Assembly (NCBI GenBank): GCA_005799525.1
Contig: SYGN01000040.1
Span: 1 to 36,043 of the forward strand
Reading direction: 5' to 3'
Source: Opitutaceae bacterium
GTDB taxonomy: Bacteria; Verrucomicrobiota; Verrucomicrobiia; Opitutales; Opitutaceae
DNA: 36,043 nt
Each line of letters begins with the position of its first letter. The first letter of the stretch is position 1. Made by a program: the position numbers and the translations under genes. Shown here piece after piece: positions 30,944 through 36,043 of the stretch. Below the pieces are notes generated by a model that was not told the origin of the DNA, did not search any database, and worked only from the letters and a program-made list of their open reading frames with translations.

Positions 30944-30975
30944 CGCCCCAATCACCCTTCATGCCGTTCGTCTCT

Positions 30976-30998
30976 CTCTGTGCCTCCGTGTCTCCGTG
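30976..30998 (+). repeat. CTCCGTG repeat, period 8 (three units)
   Basis: CTCTGTG at 30976, CTCCGTG at 30984 and CTCCGTG at 30992 are 8 bases apart, followed by GTGAAAAAT. It lies in the gap between gluQ and mog, 30 bases before another, period-10 array. Confidence 0.65.
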
Positions 30999-31027
30999 GT
31001 GAAAAATGATTCTCTGCCTCCGATTTT

Positions 31028-31054
31028 ATCCGTGTTCATCTGGGTCCATCCGTG
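31028..31054 (+). repeat. ATCCGTG repeat, period 10, just upstream of mog
   Basis: ATCCGTG at 31028, ATCTGGG at 31038 and ATCCGTG at 31048 are 10 bases apart, followed by GTTAACAAAT. The last unit contains an in-frame GTG (31052) six codons before the mog ATG. Confidence 0.75.
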
Positions 31055-31069
31055 GTTAACAAATTTCCC

Positions 31070-31600
31070 ATGACCGTCCCCAAAATCGGCATCCTCAACA
31101 TCTCCGACCGCGCCAGCGCTGGGATCTACTCCGACGAACCCGGCCAGGCCTGCCTCGCCCTCCTGCGCGAGTGGGTCATCACCCCCTTCGAGACCGACTA
31201 TAGAATCATCCCCGACGAGCGCGCCGTCATCGCAGCCGAACTCCGCCGCATGGCCGACGAATCCGGCTGCTGCCTTGTCGTCACCACAGGCGGCACCGGC
31301 CCCGCCCCCCGCGACGTCACGACCGAGGCGACGCTCGCCGTAATCGAAAAAGAACTACCCGGCTTCGGTGAGCTCATGCGCGCCACGTCTCTCCGCTACG
31401 TCCCCACCGCAATCCTCTCCCGCCAAACTGCCGGCATCCGCGGCCGCACCCTCATCGTCAATCTCCCCGGTCGCCCCAAAGCCATCCGCGAAAACCTCGA
31501 GGCCGTTTTCCCCGCGATCCCCTATTGCCTCGACCTCATCGGCGGCCAACGCCTCGAAACCAACGAGTCCGCGATGAAGGTCTTCCGTCCGAAATCCTAA
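31070..31600 (+). CDS. mog: Molybdopterin adenylyltransferase (Mog/MoaB family)
   Basis: A 176-residue MoCF_biosynth domain protein that adenylates molybdopterin before molybdenum insertion. Family marks are GILNISDRASAGIYSDEPG at the start, TTGGTGPAPRDVTTEAT (about 73-89) and the C-terminal NLPGRPKAIRENLEAVFP. The ATG at 31070 (MTVPKIGILNISDR) was chosen over the in-frame GTG at 31052 that belongs to a CCGTG repeat; the GTG start would add six residues. The gene follows gluQ by 126 bases of repeats and may share its transcript. It supplies the cofactor needed by MOSC-type and other molybdenum proteins; no structural molybdoenzyme other than the MOSC protein is in the window. Confidence 0.9.
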   Translation: MTVPKIGILNISDRASAGIYSDEPGQACLALLREWVITPFETDYRIIPDERAVIAAELRRMADESGCCLVVTTGGTGPAPRDVTTEATLAVIEKELPGFGELMRATSLRYVPTAILSRQTAGIRGRTLIVNLPGRPKAIRENLEAVFPAIPYCLDLIGGQRLETNESAMKVFRPKS

Positions 31601-31623
31601 GTACCAGGGGCTTTCCAACCCAT

Positions 31624-31728
31624 GTCAGTCCTCACTGACGCAACCGCACCAACACTCGGTTGGTCGTGCGGGCCGAACCGGCAACCTGAGTGGCTCCCGT
31701 TCGTCGGACCGGCGGCATTCCTGCCGCC
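31624..31728. other. Cluster of three hairpins between convergent genes
   Basis: GTCAGT/ACTGAC pair at 31624-31639 with loop CCTC. CCGCAC (31644-31649) and CAAC (31650-31653) pair with GTTG (31659-31662) and GTGCGG (31666-31671). GGCGGCA/TGCCGCC pair at 31711-31728 with loop TTCC. None has a U-tract. The region lies between mog and the reverse-strand membrane protein gene and may serve as a bidirectional 3' end or be repeat-derived. Confidence 0.4.
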
Positions 31729-31758
31729 GCCCGCGCCACGCCCCCGCTCACCAGCGCC

Positions 31759-32121
31759 CTACCCCCCCCGCGGATTCGCCCACTCCACCGGGAGCACCGA
31801 CGCCGGCCCCACGATATAGACGCGGTAATAGAGCCAGAAAATCACCAGCCCGAGCATCAGTAAAAAAAATAGCTCGCCCAACCCTCCCCACCGCTGGCGA
31901 CTGCTCCGCTGCATCCAACTCACGAGTAACCCGATCGCCGGCGCCACCACGAAACCCACCAGCGATCCGCCAAAAATCACCATCCCCATAATGGCCAGCG
32001 TCCGCAGCAAAACATCGTCGATCATCTTTGCTTTGTAGCTCACCAACTCGACGCACAGATTGAGCAGCAGCAGACAGCACGGGAGCACGTAGTAATGACG
32101 GACAACATTCGGATTTTTCAT
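31759..32121 (-). CDS. Small hypothetical membrane protein
   Basis: A 120-residue integral membrane protein of no family I recognise. Three hydrophobic segments are visible: VLPCCLLLLNLCVELVSY (about 10-27), a long one at about 39-64 (GMVIFGGSLVGFVVAPAIG), and ELFFLLMLGLVIFWLYYRVY (about 82-101). The second-third loop is basic (MQRSSRQRW), which suggests it is cytosolic. The start ATG at 32121 (MKNPNVVRHYY) was chosen because the longer frame upstream overlaps the DUF5069 gene on the other strand. The gene is divergent from DUF5069, with 99 bases between starts. Third codon positions are less GC-biased than its neighbours, but the membrane pattern supports a real gene. Confidence 0.65.
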   Translation of the reverse strand: MKNPNVVRHYYVLPCCLLLLNLCVELVSYKAKMIDDVLLRTLAIMGMVIFGGSLVGFVVAPAIGLLVSWMQRSSRQRWGGLGELFFLLMLGLVIFWLYYRVYIVGPASVLPVEWANPRGG

Positions 32122-32220
32122 GGCGCAGATTGACTCTCTCCGAGACTCACACCCACTCAACTCCTTCTTCGGCTCCGCCGAATTTTCCGCAACCAAACCA
32201 TCAAGCCAAATCGTCCATCC

Positions 32221-32667
32221 ATGATCAACTATTCCACTCCCGATCTCTCGCAACACCCGCCCCGCAGTCTGCGCGTGCGCATCGGCGGCTACGCCCACCT
32301 CGCTCGCCTCCTCGATAAGGCCCGCGCTGTCATCGCCGGCAAAGCCGGCGATTTCCACTACAACTGCCCACTCGACAAACTGTTCTTCACTTTCACCGGC
32401 ATCACCGAGGACGTCATGCTCGCCGAAATCAAAACCGGTAAAACCGACCTCCAAATTTTAACGTGGGTCAACGAGCGGTCAAACCGCGCCCCGCACGAGG
32501 TCATCGCTTGGTCCGCTTGGTTGGAGCAAGTCGGCCCCGGCGGTGCCGAGGGCCACGAGTGGGCCGCGAGCGTCATCAAGGGCAACAAGTCCGAGCGCGA
32601 CGACATCCGCTCGTTCGCCGATCTCCTCGATTTCGACGATTACCACAGCTACGGCGGCAAAGCCTGA
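32221..32667 (+). CDS. DUF5069 domain protein
   Basis: A 148-residue protein of the DUF5069 family, common in Verrucomicrobia and Planctomycetes. Family-like segments are PRSLRVRIGGYAHLARLLDK (about 14-33), CPLDKLFFTFTGI (about 49-61) and VIAWSAWLEQVGP (about 93-105). It has no signal peptide or membrane segment, so it should be cytosolic. No function is established for the family. The ATG at 32221 fits the family start. It is followed by a strong intrinsic terminator at 32722-32750 and is likely a single-gene unit. Confidence 0.82.
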   Translation: MINYSTPDLSQHPPRSLRVRIGGYAHLARLLDKARAVIAGKAGDFHYNCPLDKLFFTFTGITEDVMLAEIKTGKTDLQILTWVNERSNRAPHEVIAWSAWLEQVGPGGAEGHEWAASVIKGNKSERDDIRSFADLLDFDDYHSYGGKA

Positions 32668-32721
32668 TCAGAGTCGGGCAGATTCTCTGACCCGCCCTGA
32701 AAAACCCTTCGCAGCCCCAAC

Positions 32722-32750
32722 GGGCCGGTCGCCCGACCGGCCCTATTTTA
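32722..32750 (+). terminator. Intrinsic terminator after the DUF5069 gene
   Basis: GGGCCGGTCG (32722-32731) and CGACCGGCCC (32734-32743) form a perfect GC-rich hairpin followed by TATTTTA. It starts 54 bases after the stop codon. Confidence 0.75.
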
Positions 32751-32813
32751 TGCAGCACCCCAAGGGCGGTTCAAAGACCCTGCGCTACGCTGCCCGCCGC
32801 GACGCTCCCCCGA

Positions 32814-33188
32814 TCATAGCTCGGTATACTTCTCCGAACGTCCCTTCGCCTTTTCCACCGGATATTTTTTTACGTTCGCGATCATCTTCGCCTCGATCGA
32901 CGCCGCGACATCGAGCCCCGTCGCATTCGCAAACTCCAGCGCGTAGACGACCACATCCGCCAATTCGTCCGCGATTTTCTGCCGCTTGACCGCATCTTGC
33001 ACGATGGCCTTCGACGCCTCCGGGGTCGCCCAAAGAAAGTGCTCCATCAACTCACCTGCCTCGGCCGCCAGCGCCATGCTCAGGTTTTTCGGAGAGTGAA
33101 ACTGCTCCCAATCCCGCTCGCGCACAAAGGCGAGCACGCGGGTTTTTAGTTCTGCGACAGTTGTGGTGGAATCAGTGAGCTCGGCCAT
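32814..33188 (-). CDS. MazG-like nucleotide pyrophosphohydrolase
   Basis: A 124-residue all-alpha NTP pyrophosphatase of the MazG/RS21-C6 (dCTPase-like) group, which removes non-canonical or excess nucleoside triphosphates. The metal-binding pattern is seen in LAAEAGELMEHFLW (about 40-53, E-x-x-E type) and DELADVVVYALEFAN (about 74-88, E-x-x-D type). The N-terminal helix carries RERDWEQFHSPKNL, typical of this subgroup. The start is the ATG at 33188 (MAELTDSTTT). It is convergent with the DUF5069 gene, and the strong terminator lies between them. It is likely active as a dimer. Confidence 0.9.
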   Translation of the reverse strand: MAELTDSTTTVAELKTRVLAFVRERDWEQFHSPKNLSMALAAEAGELMEHFLWATPEASKAIVQDAVKRQKIADELADVVVYALEFANATGLDVAASIEAKMIANVKKYPVEKAKGRSEKYTEL

Positions 33189-33517
33189 GGGAGGACCATG
33201 GCAAACCGCACAGCGTCACGCAATCTTCACTGACACAAAATAGTTTCCGCTTGGCAGATCGGCTGCGTTAGCGAAACTACACTTGTTCCAATGACCGCGT
33301 CCCTTCAACGTCACCACAGCTCTGCTGGCACTTCGCTCACGAAGGCCGAGCAGCCGCGCTGCGTCGCGAGGCGGCCGGTTGTCATTTCCCATTGGAATAA
33401 ACAATCCGCCGCGGGCTTCACCCACTAAACCATCCGCTTTCACGGAATGCGTTTAGTCCCGAAGTCCGGAGGCCCCCCGCCCCCGAGGAAAACGCACCCG
33501 TTTTCATTTTTCCTCCC
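33189..33517. other. Intergenic region between divergent MazG-like and Hsp20 genes
   Basis: A 329-base gap that should contain the promoters of two divergent genes. I see no clear sigma-70 boxes, CIRCE element or ROSE-like hairpin. A minus-strand frame of 75 codons with a GTG start (33216-33443) is possible but has no recognisable family, and its first half looks non-coding; the C-terminal TLKGRGHWNKCSFANAADLP is slightly more protein-like. Confidence 0.3.
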
Positions 33518-33925
33518 ATGCACACGATCATCTACCCGCTGAATCCTCGTACGCGTAGCCCAGCCGCCGAGCCGACGTCGCACGTCGCGTTCCGGCAACC
33601 CAACTACGACTACCTGGAACATTCCGACACCATTACACTCGTCGTCTACGTGCCCGGGGTGGATGCCGCCGGCGTCGAAATCGAAGCCCGCGGCTCCGAC
33701 CTGACTGTGACTGCAAAAAAGTCCCACTTCGTGCGGGTCAACTGGCAGTCCCTCCATCTAGAGACCGCCCAACGCGCCTATCGACTCCGCCTGCGGCTCG
33801 GCTCCGGTTTCGACTACACCTCAATGCAGGCCGAAATTCACAACGGCGTTCTCAGCGTGACGCTGGCCAAGCGACTCTCCGCCACTGCTGCCAATGCGCC
33901 CCATCAACGTCGCGTCGCGGCGTAA
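33518..33925 (+). CDS. Hsp20/alpha-crystallin family small heat-shock protein
   Basis: A 135-residue small heat-shock protein, an ATP-independent holdase. The alpha-crystallin domain runs from about 30 to 120: YLEHSDTITLVVYVPGVDAA at the start, LTVTAKK in the middle, and the hallmark IHNGVLSVTLAKR near residues 107-119 (family G-V-L-x-V/I-x-x-x-K). The N-terminal arm and C-terminal tail are short, and the usual I-x-I tail motif is not present. The ATG at 33518 (MHTIIYPLN) was chosen. A bidirectional terminator lies downstream. It is probably induced by stress, but no heat-shock element is visible. Confidence 0.85.
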   Translation: MHTIIYPLNPRTRSPAAEPTSHVAFRQPNYDYLEHSDTITLVVYVPGVDAAGVEIEARGSDLTVTAKKSHFVRVNWQSLHLETAQRAYRLRLRLGSGFDYTSMQAEIHNGVLSVTLAKRLSATAANAPHQRRVAA

Positions 33926-34053
33926 GGGTTCCCTTTCGCGACGACGACGGCGGCGGATCGCCCGGGAGACGGGAGCGGAGGGCTGCCCTGTGCCTCAGCG
34001 CCACCGCCACCGTCGGGCAAAGTTCACTTCACGCTCAATCGCGAAAACAAAAA

Positions 34054-34092
34054 AGGCCGCACCTCAAAAAGGTGCGGCCTGAATTTTTTTTT
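34054..34092. terminator. Bidirectional intrinsic terminator between Hsp20 and MFS genes
   Basis: AGGCCGCACCT (34054-34064) and AGGTGCGGCCT (34070-34080) pair perfectly over a CAAAA loop. On the plus strand a run of nine T follows (34084-34092). On the minus strand the other side reads TTTTTGTTTT. It can therefore end both the Hsp20 transcript and the convergent permease transcript. Confidence 0.92.
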
Positions 34093-34127
34093 GGGCTAGG
34101 CGTCCAACGCCGGACCACGACGCAGCG

Positions 34128-35720
34128 TCAACTGGCGGGCTTCTCAGCCTCAGCGAGCGTGATGGTTTTGTAACCGCCGGTGCTCTTAAAATAGAGCAAC
34201 AGGCCCAGGTAGATCAGTGCCATCACGGCCGGAATGTAGGAATCAGCCTTGAGCGTCGCGCGATCGCCAGCTTGGTCGGCGGCGATGATCGCCTTGTGTG
34301 CAGCGGTCTTGTCCTTGGCCTCTTTGGCTTCGGCCAGTTTCTTACCGTCGATCGGCACCGCCTCGAAACCGAGGAACTTCGAGGGCGCCGCCGCTTTCAC
34401 CTGCGCGTACACTGCGGGACTCGACACTTGGAGGGCCTCAGCAGCATACTTGTCCTTGCCGAAGCCGAGTCCGGGACCACCGATCAATCCGGCGGACAAC
34501 ATGCCGACACCACCCATAATGGAGATGGCCACGGCACCGGTGCGCGGGAAGCGGTCGGATGCGACCGCCAACATGGTCGGCCAGAAAAACGTTTTGCCGA
34601 TGGCGTAGATCGTCAGCGCGACGAAAGCCATACCCACCGTTTGCACGCCACTCGTCATCTGCAAACCGACGCAGGCAAAGACGGAGCAGACCAACAGCAG
34701 CGCGACCGGCGAGAGACCAAGCTTGGTCTCGATAAAGTGGGCGCAAAAACGCAGACTGAACATCACCGTCGAAGTCCAGATGAGCAGCCATTTACCCTGC
34801 TCGGACGAGAACATATTGCCGGTAATATTCGCAATCCATCCGTCGGTGCCCAGCTCGACCGCGCCCACGAGGGCGTGCGTGATGAACAACACGAAAAGCA
34901 CGACCGAACCGATGGAGAATTTGGTCAGCACGCCCACCCCAATCAACAAGGCCAGGCCAACCCCGTAGCCCACCGACTCTGGGAAACTCGCCATGCCAAA
35001 CAGCGAAGCCAGCGGTCCGGAGACAAACATGCTCAGAAGATAGCAGGCGACGGCGGCCCCGATGAGGCCCACATCCTTGAGCATCTCGCCCAAGTTCGCA
35101 CCCTTCTGTGACGCTTCCGATTTCGGCATGTGCTGGCCGAGGAACATGAAACCGTAAATGACCGTCGGCACGAGGTAGAGGGCGAGTTGCACCTTCCAAT
35201 GGACGTTCATCTTGTCGTCTAGCACCCAGCCGACGGCGGCACCGGCCACAATGCCAGCCGGCCAACTGGCGTGAAGGATATTGAGAAAGTGCGTACGGTT
35301 CTTCGGAAAGAGCGTCGCCACGAGCGGATTCGCCACGGCTTCCAGCGTCCCGTTGGCAAAGGCAAAAATAAACATGCCGATGGTCAGCATCTGATAGGCG
35401 TTCGCCGGGGTGTTCGCCATGAACGTGACCAGCGCCGACAACACGTGCAGCGCAAAAGCCGCGATCACCAGCTTGCTGTAGCCGATTTTGTCGCAGATGA
35501 CTCCGCCGATAATAATTCCGAAGCAAAAGCCGGTGAATCCGGCGCCGCCGATGGCGCCCAGTTGCGTGGCGGTGAAGCCAAACTCGGAGCCCCAGTTGTC
35601 GAAAATACCGCCGCGGATGCCGAAGCCCATGCCGGCGGCGAGGATGGCCATAAAGCCTGCCCAAAGGAGGCGTTTAGCGTTGGGCGCGATGCCCTCATTG
35701 CTGACGTGTTCGTTGCTCAT
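34128..35720 (-). CDS. MFS permease, sugar (FucP-like) type
   Basis: A 530-residue major facilitator with about 12 membrane segments, most like sugar:proton symporters of the FucP/GlcP side of the family. Evidence includes [20 protein letters not shown] (second-half motif of segment 4), and [16 protein letters not shown], which parallels the family N-x-x-H-x-x-x-x-x-G segment. Between the last two membrane segments there is a polar insert of about 75 residues (roughly 425-500), rich in Ala and Lys ([18 protein letters not shown]), which is longer than usual. The ATG at 35720 ([14 protein letters not shown]) was chosen. It is convergent with the Hsp20 gene. It may supply sugar to the pathway at the other end of the window, but that is only inference. 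Confidence 0.88.
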   Translation of the reverse strand: MSNEHVSNEGIAPNAKRLLWAGFMAILAAGMGFGIRGGIFDNWGSEFGFTATQLGAIGGAGFTGFCFGIIIGGVICDKIGYSKLVIAAFALHVLSALVTFMANTPANAYQMLTIGMFIFAFANGTLEAVANPLVATLFPKNRTHFLNILHASWPAGIVAGAAVGWVLDDKMNVHWKVQLALYLVPTVIYGFMFLGQHMPKSEASQKGANLGEMLKDVGLIGAAVACYLLSMFVSGPLASLFGMASFPESVGYGVGLALLIGVGVLTKFSIGSVVLFVLFITHALVGAVELGTDGWIANITGNMFSSEQGKWLLIWTSTVMFSLRFCAHFIETKLGLSPVALLLVCSVFACVGLQMTSGVQTVGMAFVALTIYAIGKTFFWPTMLAVASDRFPRTGAVAISIMGGVGMLSAGLIGGPGLGFGKDKYAAEALQVSSPAVYAQVKAAAPSKFLGFEAVPIDGKKLAEAKEAKDKTAAHKAIIAADQAGDRATLKADSYIPAVMALIYLGLLLYFKSTGGYKTITLAEAEKPAS

Positions 35721-36043
35721 AGATGTCGATTAGCGTGGGTTGATGTTGGGGAGAAAATTGCTCTACGCCCCCGCATGGCACGAGCGGTCGCTCGCAAAAG
35801 CGAGTGATCCAAGCCGGGTGGCGGGGTGCGTTGCAGTGGGGCGGAAGGCAATCGACGGAGAAGTTGAGCGGCGGGCCCGCGCTCGGCAAGGGCGCAGTTT
35901 GGCTGATCTTTGCAACGTGTGTCCTCGAGAGGCTTAGAGAGGCCGATGCCGTCGACAGCTCAGTGCCGAGTGCAAAACCAAACGGTGAAGCGTGTTTTCA
36001 GGCGTGTCGTCGCGTGTCTCAGCCCTCAGCTCCCAGGCCTCAG
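35721..36043. other. Right-end intergenic region with two repeats
   Basis: A 323-base stretch with no convincing gene. It holds the presumed promoter of the MFS gene (no clear boxes seen), a degenerate family A palindrome at 35788-35804 (CTCGCAAAAGCGAG core, in place of CTCGCAAGCGAG), and a heptamer repeat at the very end. Confidence 0.5.
36018..36043 (+). repeat. Period-7 repeat at the window end
   Basis: Units of the form CTCAGCN recur in a strict 7-base register (36018, 36025, then the diverged CCCAGGC at 36032, and CTCAG at 36039). The array may continue beyond the window. Confidence 0.65.

Noticed and set aside
29344-31054. CCGTG arrays as a CRISPR array
   Set aside because: Units are only 8-10 bases apart, with no spacers and no cas genes nearby.
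32722-32750. REP-like element after the DUF5069 gene
   Set aside because: It lacks the GTAG/GGAG head and is followed by a T-rich tract, so a terminator fits better.
33894-34082. A short Arg-rich forward frame after the Hsp20 gene
   Set aside because: It runs through the intrinsic terminator hairpin and overlaps the Hsp20 end; it has no protein-like pattern.

Overview
The window reads as a chromosomal segment of a high-GC member of the Verrucomicrobia, most like the Opitutaceae. The case rests on family content: two multidomain 'PVC-type' secreted dehydrogenase/cytochrome c proteins, a TIGR03067-type lipocalin-like protein, a DUF5069 protein, a Bat operon with fused members, and genes with few recognisable Shine-Dalgarno sequences. 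I see no rRNA, tRNA, CRISPR array or phage genes.

Layout. (1) 1-9762, all forward: a sulfatase (5' end outside the window), two secreted heme-binding dehydrogenase-like proteins and a Gfo/Idh/MocA oxidoreductase, a set typical of sulfated-polysaccharide or sugar breakdown. (2) 9774-10518: a REP-associated tyrosine transposase (RAYT) gene flanked by palindromic repeats. (3) 10525-13624: an orphan ABC ATPase, RmuC and a small TIGR03067 protein. (4) 13787-17834, reverse: a PepSY-TM protein and a TonB-dependent siderophore receptor, preceded by an uncertain frame that overlaps the receptor start as ATGA. (5) 18045-20785: a DUF1573-like relic, a MOSC protein, a decayed two-gene nucleotidyltransferase module on the reverse strand and a GGQ release-factor-like protein. 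(6) 20907-28581, forward: a complete moxR-DUF58-batA-batB/C-batD/E operon. (7) 28746-35720: mixed housekeeping genes (NUDIX, LOG family, GluQ-RS, Mog, a small membrane protein, DUF5069, MazG-like, Hsp20) and a reverse-strand sugar-type MFS permease.

The most unusual content is repetitive DNA rather than a new operon. At least four GTAG/GGAG-headed REP-like families are present, one inserted in frame in a coding sequence and one as a covarying inverted pair. Seven loci carry tandem repeats of period exactly 7, mostly inside bat genes and resembling cyanobacterial STRRs. A family of CCGTG arrays of period 8, 9 or 10 sits at gene starts and supplies a start codon in one gene and a protein tail in another. 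The pseudogene pair at 19619-20285 keeps its frames throughout but carries TAA, TAG and TAG. I did not find a convincing new defence or biosynthetic system.
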